DNA of 48,542 nucleotides from Fen-1298 sp050015675. Lineage in GTDB: Bacteria > Bacteroidota > Ignavibacteria > UBA10030. Below the pieces are notes generated by a model. The model worked only from the letters and a program-made list of their open reading frames with translations. It did not search any database and was not told where the DNA came from. The stretch's first letter is position 1, and every line of letters begins with the position of its first letter. The stretch spans positions 1 through 48,542 of the forward strand of contig JBEKAY010000028.1 of NCBI GenBank assembly GCA_050015675.1, read 5' to 3'. This document shows positions 10,193 through 20,600 of this stretch, in pieces. The translations under genes and the position numbers were made by a program.

Positions 10193-10231
10193 AAAAAAAA
10201 GCGCCTGTGCAAGGTCTGCCACAGACGCTTT
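10193..10231 (-). terminator. Intrinsic terminator after the CBM9-like gene
   Basis: On the minus strand a 12-base stem with one mismatch (arms 10220-10231 and 10198-10209, loop of 10) is followed by a run of eight T (10193-10200). It lies 20 bases after the stop codon of the gene at 10252, so it should end that transcript before the symporter gene. Confidence 0.88.
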
Positions 10232-10251
10232 CCCTTGTTCTGGACCTGATG

Positions 10252-11964
10252 TTATTTAAGCAACATCATCTTCTTCGCTAACACTGTGCTTCCAGCTTCT
10301 AATTTATAGAAATAAACACCACTAGAAAGGTTCTTTGCATCAAAAGTAACGGACTGAGGTCCAGCATTCCTCGTTCCATCTACTAAGACTGCAACTTCTT
10401 TTCCTAATAAATTATAAACTGCAAGTTTTACTTTCTCACTCTTCACAAGAGTGAAAGAAATTTCAGTAGACGGGTTGAAAGGATTCGGATAGTTCTGCGC
10501 CAACTCGAAGCTTCGGATAATCTGTCCAGGGTTTCTTTCAACGCTTGTAACAATCGCTGGACCAAACTTGGCATTACCCCATTGAAGAGTATTTTGCCAA
10601 TCGGCATTTGCGGGAGAGTACCACCAATTTGCAGTATGCGCACGTCCAGTTCCATCATTATCATCTGCTTGCAATTGGAAACTAAACACCGTGCCTAATG
10701 CAGGTGGTGTTGTGAACCCTAAGCTATCCAGTGATATTTTAAATTCTAAAGTATAACCACCCCTATCACTGAAAACCGTATCATCAAGTTGTGGTACCAA
10801 CTTCCATGCATATTTGATTCCTCTTTGGTACTGATTCTGCACCGAGTCAATCTTATCCTGTGGTCTAAGATTCAACTGATACGCATGACTTGCACTGTAC
10901 GCATTTGCATCGTGTGTGTTTAGCGCATCAATGAACATCTCAATGCCGTCTTCTTGATAAGAAGCACCAGTCCATGTAGTATCAACATAGTCATCATAGA
11001 CCCTGTAGAAACCATAGATATAATGATCATCATACAGTCCATAGAACCGATAATCAAAATCAGAAACAGTTGTCCTTAATGTAGGAACACTTCCTGCTTG
11101 GACATAATCCATGGTGGTCTGGTTTGCACCTACGTACGCGGCATCCAGATTACCATCGATAACCGGTGGTGTTGTGGTTTTCGTGAACACAAATTCCAAT
11201 TTTGTTGGTGTGCTCGGATCATAACCAATCACTTCATTATCACCACCAAGAACTGCATCACCCCATTGTAAAGTATTTTGCCAATCAGCATTTGCCGGTG
11301 AAAAATGCCAATTTGGAGTGCCTATTCGGCCTGCTCCATCGTTGTCATCCAATTGAATTTGGAAACTAACTTTTTTATCCGCGGCTACTGGCGTTGTAAA
11401 GCCTAAACTGTCCAAACTCATTTTGAATTTTAAAAAATAACCGGTCGGTCCGCCGCTATTCATGGAAAGTGTATCAAGGATCCATTGATACTTGAGGCCT
11501 CTTTGGTACAGAGTCTGCACCGAGTCAATCTTATCCTGTGGTCTAAGATTCAACTGATACGCATGGCTTGCACTGTACGCATTTGCATCGTGTGTGTTGT
11601 TCGCATCAATGAACATCTCAATGCCGTCTTCTTGATAAGAAGCACCAGTCCATGTAGTATCAATATAGTCATCTTGAACATAGTACAACGCATAAATAAA
11701 CTTACCATCATGCATAAACTTACCCCATCCAGCCATGCTAGCCCAGCTCGTCCCATTCTGAGCAGATTCGTTGCTATATTCCGCCCATGTAGCATCTACC
11801 AAATTCCATACTGGCTCTATAACAAAATTTCCACCAACAACCGGTGTATTAGCAGCATTAACCTTGGGAATTACCAAAGCACCATCTTTAGTAATTTTTG
11901 CATTAGCTATGCCTACAATCAGAACTAAGCAAACTACAAGTAGTATAACTTTGCTTAACTTCAT
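10252..11964 (-). CDS. Secreted protein with tandem CBM9-like domains and T9SS domain
   Basis: 570 residues. Signal peptide 1-22 (ending GIANA), two copies of a roughly 200-residue beta-rich domain (about 41-243 and 262-470), and a T9SS sorting domain opening QNYPNPFNPSTEISFTL. Each copy has TTWTGASYQEDGIEMFIDA, YQLNLRPQDKIDSVQ and (S/W)YSPANADWQNTLQWG-type signatures. I read the domain as CBM9-like (the carbohydrate-binding fold also found in many xylan and cellulose proteins); no catalytic residues are evident. It is probably a surface glycan-binding protein, perhaps doing the capture job that SusD/SusE do elsewhere. The ATG has AAGGAG 8 bases upstream and the gene is closed by its own terminator, so it is likely a separate, strongly expressed transcript. 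The two copies are almost identical at DNA level over about 159 bases. Confidence 0.82.
   Translation of the reverse strand: MKLSKVILLVVCLVLIVGIANAKITKDGALVIPKVNAANTPVVGGNFVIEPVWNLVDATWAEYSNESAQNGTSWASMAGWGKFMHDGKFIYALYYVQDDYIDTTWTGASYQEDGIEMFIDANNTHDANAYSASHAYQLNLRPQDKIDSVQTLYQRGLKYQWILDTLSMNSGGPTGYFLKFKMSLDSLGFTTPVAADKKVSFQIQLDDNDGAGRIGTPNWHFSPANADWQNTLQWGDAVLGGDNEVIGYDPSTPTKLEFVFTKTTTPPVIDGNLDAAYVGANQTTMDYVQAGSVPTLRTTVSDFDYRFYGLYDDHYIYGFYRVYDDYVDTTWTGASYQEDGIEMFIDALNTHDANAYSASHAYQLNLRPQDKIDSVQNQYQRGIKYAWKLVPQLDDTVFSDRGGYTLEFKISLDSLGFTTPPALGTVFSFQLQADDNDGTGRAHTANWWYSPANADWQNTLQWGNAKFGPAIVTSVERNPGQIIRSFELAQNYPNPFNPSTEISFTLVKSEKVKLAVYNLLGKEVAVLVDGTRNAGPQSVTFDAKNLSSGVYFYKLEAGSTVLAKKMMLLK
10837..10995 (-). 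repeat. Direct repeat within the CBM9-like gene, copy 1
   Basis: Matches 11515-11673 with about five mismatches in 159 bases by eye, in the same frame and 678 bases (226 codons) away. It encodes the core of the second CBM9-like domain. Flanking parts of the two domains are more diverged. Confidence 0.9.
11515..11673 (-). repeat. Direct repeat within the CBM9-like gene, copy 2
   Basis: Partner of 10837-10995; encodes the core of the first CBM9-like domain. The near-identity of this core compared with its flanks suggests recent duplication or gene conversion between the domains. Confidence 0.9.
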
Positions 11965-12137
11965 AATTCTATCTCCTTACCTTGAGTTGTTTGTGACCCG
12001 TTGATTATAACTCGCATCTCCTTAGATTCCTCTTTCTTCTTCCTTTCACCTCCTTTTCTCTTTTCTAAATTCAATATTACTTCATTGATTCATGTGTCTC
12101 GCATTATTACCATTTAATTCAAGATTAAAATTTGACC

Positions 12138-12149
12138 TGTTCGCGAACA
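12138..12149. promoter_or_regulatory. 12-base perfect palindrome, possible operator
   Basis: TGTTCGCGAACA is a perfect palindrome in the 190-base gap between the IPT lipoprotein gene and the CBM9-like gene, about 174 bases before the latter's start. The rest of the gap is AT-rich. It could be an operator for the CBM9-like gene or a weak hairpin after the preceding stop codon. Confidence 0.35.
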
Positions 12150-12154
12150 ACAAA

Positions 12155-13498
12155 TTATAAATTTCTGCCAGGGTATGGCACGCCGTTTTGTTCCATTCCC
12201 ATCCTAAAAAATCTTGTACTCGATATGTCTGTTTTACCTCTACTCAGGTACAAGTATCGTCCACTCCCCCAAATAAGTTGATCTATCCCAGTTGGCAAAA
12301 TAGTGTTGTCTTTATAATATGGAGTGAGAGATCCGTTGTTCTCTAACACAAATAATGAATAATTCTGATTGCCGTTGACGGCAGAGTTAGTGTACAAGGA
12401 AAGTAACACAGTTCCATCAGATTTAACATTTAAAGAGCTTATTGTACATCCGCTGAAAGCGGTATCAGCTGTAATATTATATACGAGCTGCTTATTGCCA
12501 ACTGTACCATCATTATTTATCGGACTTTTATAGAGTTGGGTGAATGTCGGCCTTGCCGCAGCGGCACCAATCAGTGCATACACAAATTTATCGTTGTTTG
12601 CATTTTTTATTACACGAATCTCACCAAAAGTGATACTACCTGTATAATCCCCAACGCTCGAATTTGTACCATCTGGTTTAACTAAAAACAATCCATTATT
12701 TTTTCCTGTATAAATATTCTTGTTATCATCAAAATCAAATTTTGCAGCATTATTCGCTGAAAGCGTGGCATAAACCACAGGAGCGCTGCTATTAGGATTC
12801 ATGCAATAGATTGAACTAGCACTAGCAGTACTTGGGAGAACAAATGTAGCATACAAGAATCCTCCAGGTCCAACTTTTAAATCTGCAAAAGGGAAGGTAA
12901 AATCTGACGCTTTATTATTGATCCTTGGTTTTAAATAGGAGGTATCCTTAAACACAGTCATCGTAACACCATCAGGCAACAACTTATAAATGTATCCTAA
13001 CTTCGTTCCCGAGTTGGGCATGTTGCCTATCCAAATAGTGTCACCCTTATCTGCTTCCATAACAAGCAGGTTACCCGAAAAAATATTGGATACAACAGCA
13101 TCTCTAGTTATTGGATTCTCTATGGTATAAGGATATTTAGCGATAGAATCCGCCGCGGGGAACATAATAGAAATATTATTAAATCCAAAAATTGCCGGTC
13201 TGGAAATGACGATTGTGTCCATTGCAGCAGAGATTGATATCTTTTTTATTGGTAAAGGTTGCAAGCCAAAGTTGACAAAAAAAGAGTCGAGATTAGTGGA
13301 AAAATTATGGCCGATAATAGTTATTTCTCTGACTCCAGCAACCGCAATATTTGCAGGTATTACATTTGATATATATGGACCTGTGGGTAACGGTCTATTG
13401 GGATCCCATACTTCCGTAGGTGCATCAAAGTGGTTGCATGCACAAAGAAAAAAGAGTGTCAAAATGAGTAAGCAAAAAATTAAATGCATAGTTTTCAT
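12155..13498 (-). CDS. IPT/TIG-domain outer-membrane lipoprotein
   Basis: 447 residues. A lipoprotein signal peptide with LCAC (modified Cys21) is followed by an Ig-like IPT/TIG domain (about 40-130: PYISNVIPANIAVAGVREI, ITIIGHNFS) and a region of repeated beta-strand blades (about 135-440) that may be a propeller. No catalytic motif was recognised and there is no T9SS tail, so it is probably anchored in the outer membrane by lipid. It starts 20 bases after the PorV-like gene and is the last gene of the receptor cassette. IPT lipoproteins in glycan loci of Bacteroidota often bind polysaccharide at the cell surface (SGBP/SusE-like); that role is inferred here from context. Confidence 0.72.
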   Translation of the reverse strand: MKTMHLIFCLLILTLFFLCACNHFDAPTEVWDPNRPLPTGPYISNVIPANIAVAGVREITIIGHNFSTNLDSFFVNFGLQPLPIKKISISAAMDTIVISRPAIFGFNNISIMFPAADSIAKYPYTIENPITRDAVVSNIFSGNLLVMEADKGDTIWIGNMPNSGTKLGYIYKLLPDGVTMTVFKDTSYLKPRINNKASDFTFPFADLKVGPGGFLYATFVLPSTASASSIYCMNPNSSAPVVYATLSANNAAKFDFDDNKNIYTGKNNGLFLVKPDGTNSSVGDYTGSITFGEIRVIKNANNDKFVYALIGAAAARPTFTQLYKSPINNDGTVGNKQLVYNITADTAFSGCTISSLNVKSDGTVLLSLYTNSAVNGNQNYSLFVLENNGSLTPYYKDNTILPTGIDQLIWGSGRYLYLSRGKTDISSTRFFRMGMEQNGVPYPGRNL

Positions 13499-13518
13499 AT
13501 CTCTACCATTCTATATGT

Positions 13519-14535
13519 TTACATTGAGAAAGATACTGTAACTCTTTGGACATGATCAAACACACCATAAGGCGTGTAAGCATAATCGACAGCAAAATTA
13601 GCAGAAGAAATACCTAAACCGGAAGAAGTAACGCCTAAACCGAAAGTGATTCCATCTTCATCCTCTCCGGTGATATAACCACCCCGCAGAGCAATCAATT
13701 TCATAAATTGATATTCAGCACCAATCTTAAGCTGTTCCGGATGAGATCTTGGATGCGTGGCATCACACGAGATTAAGAGGGATTGCTGTGAAGATGGTAT
13801 TTCGAAGAAATCTAAAACATTTGCAGAAATTCCTATGGTAAAGAGCAGCGGAAGCTCAAATGATTCCTGTTCGTAAGTAATTTCTTTCGAAAAATTTCTT
13901 ACGGACATTCCAAATGCGAGACTTTTGATACCCGTGTTGAAATTTGTTCCGAAATCAAAGGCTACTGTATTTGCTACATTCCGTTTTGTTGTAATACTAT
14001 TACCAATGGGAATAGTGCTTTCACCAAGTGATTGATACGCAAATTTCACTTGAGCACCAATACTAAAACGATCAGAAATCATTTTTGCATAACCAATTCC
14101 GATCGCTAATGCTGATGGGTCCATAATACCTGTATCAATGTATCCATTACTATTGCTCCAAACCATTGTTCCTAATACATCACCATAATCTACAGATTGA
14201 AAACTTACACCAAGTACACCGTAATTTCCGGACCAAGGAGAGATTATTGCGTTAATAGATAAATACTTAATGTCGGCTATAAAAGAATTGACACTGGCAT
14301 TGACATTAACCAAGTTCGGCATATCAGCCATCGTTGCTGGATTATGAGATAACGCACCAGAATATCCTGATATTGAGTTCATAGCATCACCCATTGCGCC
14401 AGCTCTTGCATCGGAAGATACACTAAGAAAATTGAAACCGGTTTGTGCCAACTTTACTTGTTGACTATAAGATAGAGATATATGCAATCCGATTATCATA
14501 ATTGCTGTTAAGCATGTTATTATAAATCGTTTCAC
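13519..14535 (-). CDS. PorV/PorQ-family outer-membrane protein
   Basis: 338 residues with a signal peptide (cut near SYSQQ, about residue 24). The start of the mature protein, GFNFLSVSSDARAGAMGDA (34-52) followed by ALSHNPATMADMP, is the hallmark of the PorV/PorQ/UPF0164 family of beta-barrels linked to T9SS export and surface attachment; the protein ends in an aromatic-rich strand (VTVSFSM). The start codon is GTG, with AAGGAG 10 bases upstream. It sits between the small lipoprotein and the IPT lipoprotein genes with gaps of 34 and 20 bases. Such PorV-like genes recur beside secreted proteins in this group, but the exact partner is unknown. Confidence 0.8.
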   Translation of the reverse strand: MKRFIITCLTAIMIIGLHISLSYSQQVKLAQTGFNFLSVSSDARAGAMGDAMNSISGYSGALSHNPATMADMPNLVNVNASVNSFIADIKYLSINAIISPWSGNYGVLGVSFQSVDYGDVLGTMVWSNSNGYIDTGIMDPSALAIGIGYAKMISDRFSIGAQVKFAYQSLGESTIPIGNSITTKRNVANTVAFDFGTNFNTGIKSLAFGMSVRNFSKEITYEQESFELPLLFTIGISANVLDFFEIPSSQQSLLISCDATHPRSHPEQLKIGAEYQFMKLIALRGGYITGEDEDGITFGLGVTSSGLGISSANFAVDYAYTPYGVFDHVQRVTVSFSM

Positions 14536-14569
14536 CTTCTTATTCTCCTTTTCGAATTACGCACTTGTG

Positions 14570-15373
14570 CTAAAATGACAGAATAACAACTTTAAATTGC
14601 CTTGCAATACTTGGAAGTTTAAAAGCACTTGCAGGCTGTGTTAAAGGATTACCGATAGTCACCGGATTGCTTAAAGTAAACCGGACTAAATATACACCTT
14701 GATCCAAATGAACCGTGTAACGTGCATTTATTACGCGAAGAGTTGTCGATACTCCGTTATTCAAAATATTTTCTAAAGAACAATTTGCATCTTCAGGAGA
14801 TATCACTCTAGAAGCACTTACTAAAGTAGTATCACTTTTAATAAGATCAACGGTGACATATTCATTGACATTACTTGCAGCGGCCATCCAATAATATTGA
14901 AGGCTTGTATATATATGAATATTTTCTGATGAACTTACTTTCAAAACTGCATAAGAAATACCTTGGTTAGCCGGATATTTTACCAAAATTAACGAATCCG
15001 ATGGAAGCGACACAAGAGAATCGACTAATGTATTGAATTTTGAATGTATAATTTGATTATCAGTGGTATCAGATGGTGTTGCAAAGCTCGTAAGAACGTT
15101 TGAATTAGCATAAGCCCATGTCACGGGGAGAATTCTAAATCTCGTCGTAGTAATAGGATAATATTGATAGGATATTGTATTCCCCTGAGCATTGTTAATA
15201 GTATCCCGCGTTAACAAATTGCCTGCCAATGTATCGACATCTGCGGGATTGAAATTTTTCGCTTTAAATTCATCTGGCAGTAGACTATCACATCCAATAC
15301 CGGCAAACAACATAACACTCACCAGAAATAATCTAAAAAAAGAAGCGAACGTATTTTGATAATTATAATCCAT
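14570..15373 (-). CDS. Small lipoprotein of the receptor cassette
   Basis: 267 residues from the ATG at 15373, chosen because GGAG lies 6 bases upstream; a TTG at 15385 would add four residues but lacks a site. The hydrophobic segment LFLVSVMLFAGIGC ends in a probable lipid-modified Cys28. The rest is beta-rich and Thr/Ser-rich with no domain I recognise. It is transcribed between the 739-residue secreted protein and the PorV-like gene. It is too small to be a SusD and has no SusD-like TPR helices. A role as a surface or periplasmic partner of the SusC-like receptor is inferred from position only. Confidence 0.7.
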   Translation of the reverse strand: MDYNYQNTFASFFRLFLVSVMLFAGIGCDSLLPDEFKAKNFNPADVDTLAGNLLTRDTINNAQGNTISYQYYPITTTRFRILPVTWAYANSNVLTSFATPSDTTDNQIIHSKFNTLVDSLVSLPSDSLILVKYPANQGISYAVLKVSSSENIHIYTSLQYYWMAAASNVNEYVTVDLIKSDTTLVSASRVISPEDANCSLENILNNGVSTTLRVINARYTVHLDQGVYLVRFTLSNPVTIGNPLTQPASAFKLPSIARQFKVVILSF

Positions 15374-15395
15374 TTCGTTCTCCAAATATGTTATA

Positions 15396-17615
15396 TCATC
15401 GAATAATTATAAATTTCCGGATGATATTATCACCCTTTTTAAGACCAGACCCGTCCTCTGTAACTTCAAAATATGCGATATATAATCCACTCACAACGAT
15501 CTGACCGGAAGAGGTTTTCGAATCCCAACTTTCATCTCCGCTACCATTTATATGATTGATAGTTCTTACTAAATCACCTGTTTCAGTATATATTTTAATT
15601 ATACATAATGGTGGTAACCCAAAAAATTCAAGTCTGTCTGCACTCGTTCCGTACGATCCATATTGAATGTTCCTCGCACTGATATTATAAGGGTTAGGAA
15701 CAACACGAATTGCCGAAAGATTATTTTCAGCAGGACGACGCAAATATGCCGCGATATTGGTCATCGTATAATACATACTGCTTACAAGAGGTACACCTGG
15801 TTCAATGTCGTTTGTTGAGCCGTCATCTTTGGTCTGTATATAATAGTAATAGTTAAATCCACGTTTTGCAGAAACATCATCATAAGAGTTAGCAGTATTA
15901 CTTTTATTACATGAAAATATTAAATCAAAAGTTGTATCTGTTTTTGTATCTGCTCGATAAATTTTATATCCATCAAAATTTGGCCATGTTTCAGCACTTT
16001 TAGACCACGTGAGCGATATCCTGTTTCCGCCAGATGTAACAGTAAATTTATCTGGCGGCGGAGGCGGCTGCGGAATATGATATCCACTATTGTAATTTGC
16101 TCTCGCTCTCCTAAAAGTTTGGAATAACGAATCTTTTCCCGTAAATACCCATGAATTTTTATAAATATTTCCATCTGTAGTCGTAGAGCCATTAGGAAGT
16201 ATAAATGGTCCACCACCACTTTTGTTGTTATTATACCACGACCACCAATTATTTGCCACTTCTATATTTTTTCCGCGACTTATCCCAGCAATAGCTTCTG
16301 CTATCACGATATGGACACTATCGCCCGGTGCAAGCGTATACGGACCAAAACTTTGTTGGCTTCCATAACCACCTGTTCCTACTCCATACCCTCTCCAAAT
16401 ATCTGCAAAACCTGTCGGCCAACCGTTCGCGTCTTTTCCTATCTGTTGTGCATGTGTTTGTGATGGATGCCCCGATGTCATATCTTGGTATAGTGGTGTC
16501 ATCACGCTTGGCTGAAAAGGAAAGCCGACTGTTATGCTCTCTATAGAACCGTCAGTAGAAATAAAATGTGTTGTTGTAGGCTGCTTTGGATCATCCGTCA
16601 CATCCTGCGGTGATTTATCGGCATGTAATACCATTTCCCCGATAAAACTTTCACCACACAAAATATGACCATCTCTAAAATCAGGCCCACCGATATCATC
16701 TGACACACCTGTTGAAGCTGAATTAGGACCGTAATATTCAAAAATTGCACGAAAATCATTCGGGGGAGGAAGTGAATGAGCTGGATCTTGCCCTATTGCA
16801 TCATTAATGGTATTTAACCCATAATCATCAGCAGTATTAATCGACCAGCCACCAACATAGGCATCATAAGCATCAGCAAAGCGATATCTAAAATCAAACA
16901 TCACACCGGTCAGAGTTACAGGAGGTGATATTATTCCACCTGAATTATCTATAAGTCCAGTATTTTTAAATACATAGTCATAGATGTAATAATTATCGTG
17001 ATACTGTTGCGTAGAAGCATATACTTTTCTAGTAAATGTTATACCCACTGGAGTGTTTACTCGATTGTAGATCATCCGATCTGTGGGCAGAGTGGGATCG
17101 ATTTGATCGCCTCCAATAAAGGTCCCAGATACTGGAGCTGTATTAAGATCATATACATCTAGATCGCTTGCTGGTACATTATCAACAATTACTATTGGAG
17201 CACTAGAGCGACCTATGAGCTTAAAGTCTACAGGATACTCTGCTGAATTGACGTATAAATTTGATCGCCCGAGAGGAATAACCTTATTTTGATATGTTAC
17301 GCCAGTCGTCGGCTCTGTAAAATTCGTAAGACCAATACATAGTGCTTTACCGACATTGTGATCCTGCGAATTGTATTGGGCAGGCCAGCGAAGCCCATCA
17401 TCTTGGTCAGTATTCTGATAAGGGCCTCTTCCTCTCCTGCCATATTCAATTTCCGCACCAGTACTCGAAAAATATTGTCGTAAAGAACTAACCCATAACC
17501 ATTTGTTACTAAATGGTCCAGAGACCTGGGCTTGTAATTCCTGGGATCCAATCACTCCAAACGCGTAATAAAGCGAAATTACTATTAAACCTTGTACTAG
17601 ATATTTTTTAAGCAT
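15396..17615 (-). CDS. Large secreted partner of the SusC-like receptor
   Basis: 739 residues with a signal peptide (about 1-30, ending LQAQ). Residues 30-530 form a long beta-rich module with no family I can name. A proline hinge (PQPPPPPDKF, about 526-535) precedes a fibronectin III-like domain (about 533-620), and the end is an FlgD-like/T9SS-like fold: IRVVPNPYN, then KIYTETGDLVRTI and GLYIAYFEV. This VVPNPYN variant of the sorting domain differs from the NYPNPFNP type in neighbouring enzymes. It starts 33 bases after the receptor gene and takes the place where a SusD gene would normally stand. It may be a surface lid or scaffold for the receptor; this is inference. Confidence 0.75.
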   Translation of the reverse strand: MLKKYLVQGLIVISLYYAFGVIGSQELQAQVSGPFSNKWLWVSSLRQYFSSTGAEIEYGRRGRGPYQNTDQDDGLRWPAQYNSQDHNVGKALCIGLTNFTEPTTGVTYQNKVIPLGRSNLYVNSAEYPVDFKLIGRSSAPIVIVDNVPASDLDVYDLNTAPVSGTFIGGDQIDPTLPTDRMIYNRVNTPVGITFTRKVYASTQQYHDNYYIYDYVFKNTGLIDNSGGIISPPVTLTGVMFDFRYRFADAYDAYVGGWSINTADDYGLNTINDAIGQDPAHSLPPPNDFRAIFEYYGPNSASTGVSDDIGGPDFRDGHILCGESFIGEMVLHADKSPQDVTDDPKQPTTTHFISTDGSIESITVGFPFQPSVMTPLYQDMTSGHPSQTHAQQIGKDANGWPTGFADIWRGYGVGTGGYGSQQSFGPYTLAPGDSVHIVIAEAIAGISRGKNIEVANNWWSWYNNNKSGGGPFILPNGSTTTDGNIYKNSWVFTGKDSLFQTFRRARANYNSGYHIPQPPPPPDKFTVTSGGNRISLTWSKSAETWPNFDGYKIYRADTKTDTTFDLIFSCNKSNTANSYDDVSAKRGFNYYYYIQTKDDGSTNDIEPGVPLVSSMYYTMTNIAAYLRRPAENNLSAIRVVPNPYNISARNIQYGSYGTSADRLEFFGLPPLCIIKIYTETGDLVRTINHINGSGDESWDSKTSSGQIVVSGLYIAYFEVTEDGSGLKKGDNIIRKFIIIR

Positions 17616-17648
17616 ACGAATAATACCCCTTATTATCAGAGTTCTTAA

Positions 17649-20600
17649 TTAAAAATTAACCGATATATTAATTCCATAATAAAATTGTCTTGGGTTAAGA
17701 AAATCAAACGAACTGTTATTCGGCATATCTATATATGCTTTATCATCTAAAATCTTTTGCATAGTATTATGATCTACTTCTGACCAATTACTATTGGCAT
17801 AATGCATATACTTACCGGTTGGATTATCATAATAAATAGCAGAAGGATCGGCGGAACCCACCGGTATACCATGTACGTTTCCACTAAACAAAACCGGCTG
17901 ATATGCAACAGTACGATAGTCACCAACCCGGTCATCACCAGGAATATTTTTATTATTATAGGCAGGACTTGCCGGCAAATGCAGCGAATACATGTAATTT
18001 AAATAATCATCGGTATTATAGAAACTTTCTCCCGACAATAGCTTTGTATTGAGCAGATTCTTTGTCTCCATGTATAATGTCACTGCAAAAGCTTTGAAAG
18101 TAAAAGTTTTATTGAGGCGAAGATTAATATTATAATAATCTGTAACTTGAACGTTATTTTGTACATTGGAGGCATTTTGTGGATTATACGTAAGCCATTG
18201 ACCGGCTTTCCATGTTCCCAAAAGATTAAGAGTCCATTCACTGAGAGGTTTAAATCCAAGGATATTTAGTCCGAAATCTTTCGGTGTTAAAAGAGTGATA
18301 CTTGCATTTGCTCGAGGTTGAGGAACCCCCTTTTGTCGTTCGAGAGCATATAACGGAAGCGTTCTACTATTGTCATCTATTATTTGTTGAGCAGGATCTT
18401 CAGCAGAAGTTACTTGACCAAATTGACCAGATGTTACTACTTGATACGTATAATTAATAAAACCTCGTACCCAATCGCCGGAATTCTTTCTTAACGTTAG
18501 TTCTACTCCGCGAATATCCGAATAACTGTTATTATTAGCTGCGTAATAGGCAATACTTTTCCGATCACTCGTATAAAATGTATAAGACTGCTGATCTGAA
18601 ATATCATTATAAAAGGCAGCAATCTGGATTAAGTATGAATCAAAGAGAGATTGATCGAACCCTAATTCATAAGAGATTGTTTTGGCTTGCACCAAATTAG
18701 GATCACCATAATTTATCATTTTATTATCTGACCCACGACCTATTCTAAATGTTTGTTCATAAGCAGGATTCTGTTTAAAGTGTCCGTAATTGAAATACAG
18801 TTTTGAACTCTCTGTAATCGGATGCGAAATGCCTAACCGAGGACTGAAAGAAATATCTGGTTTAACGCGTGTTGCAGCATATTGGATTGTATCACTATAA
18901 GCATTTGAGAAATAGGGATTAAAGGGATTGTCCGCCTCTACCCAATCAGTATTTGGATTACTAATATCCATCCTTAGACCAAGATTAGCGATAAATCCGT
19001 ATGCCTCAATCTTATCTTGAACATAAGCAGATAATTGGTATGGATTCCATTGTTGCTTTACCTTATTCATATCATTGTACGGATTTATATAGCTATAATT
19101 TAAGTCTAAGTTGTAATATGAAAATTCAATTCCGGCTTTAATCAAGTGTTCCTTATTCACTTGGCTTGTCAAATCTCCCTTAAGTGTAAATGTATTAAGT
19201 TTGCTGGTATCATACACAGTGCCACCCCAACCGCCGAAAAATAGACCCGGATCGCCTATTCCTGAAGAAGAAAGATTTGAACTGGAACCAAATGGTGCTT
19301 CATCTACCCAATAACCCGGAACAAGTTCATAATTCTTATTTGTATCTCTTGCTGCAATAGGACCAGTAAGATAGTTGCGATGCACATTTTGCACACTTAC
19401 TTCATAAAATGTAGACGAACTTAGAATAGAAGTAAGCTTTGCACCTATAATGAAATCACTGACAACAGCCGGATTATACCATCCATCATCAAAAATTCTA
19501 GCCGATCTTTGCTCATAAGTAATTCCTGCAATTTGATCTGGAGTGCGCAAGTAATCTGTTGGATCCCAAAATGTAGCACCGCCCGTATTATAAGCTTGAT
19601 TGAAAAAGCCGGCATCATTCCTATTAATAGCAACATTATAAGACTTACCAATTGATGCAGATATTGTCAATTTAGATTTCGTGTTTATGTCTGAATTCAA
19701 CTTGAGCGACCAATTATAATCCTCGTAATCTGGACGGCTGAGAGGAATAAGAAGCATTTCTCTGTCCATAATAAAACTTGTAAAAAATCTCAGGTTGCCT
19801 AAGCTCGCGCTGATAAAAGGTACCGGACCGCCAAAACTACCATCAATGTTATAGTCCGGTGATTCAGTATCAGGTCGTCTTCTATGTTGGTACTCAAATA
19901 GACGTTTACATGCGGCCGGTGAAAGATCATTCGTAGGATCATTGTCCGACAGTAATGCCTGAGAAACAGCATTCCAACCACTGAAAGTGGGAAATTGATT
20001 TTGCATGTACTGGTTCCATACATAGCTTCCATCGGAATTTTTCGTCTGAGTGCCGGTCCAACAGACAGCAGGATCTAAATAGGGCCGAAGCCACATAGAA
20101 TTAGGATCATATATAGACATGCCGAAATATTTTTGCTGCGGCGGACTGTATTTTACGTTAATGGAACCAGAATAATGAGCGACATCTGCTTCCCTTTGAA
20201 CGATATTAATAACGCCTGAGCGCACTTGTCCATATTCTGCAGTAAAACCACCTTTTTCTATTGAGACCTCTTGAATAGAACTCAAGGGAACATTTGAAAT
20301 TGGCTTATTATTTCGAGGATCGCGTTGAGTGGCACCATCTATCTGGAGTAGCAACTCATCTGCACCGCCGCCTCTGATGACAAGGCCATCTTCAACGCCG
20401 GCTTGCGAGTTCATCATTTCGTTAATCGAACTGATCGGGAGGCTTTCAATTTCTTCCGTCTGTATTGCTGAGATGCTGGATGATACGTCTCTCTTTACGA
20501 CATGTCGTTCCGCAATGATTTCAACAATTCCGGATTCAATTGCTTGCGGTGCCAATTGGATGTTCACCGTCGCGGTTTGATCAACGAGCACATGGATATC

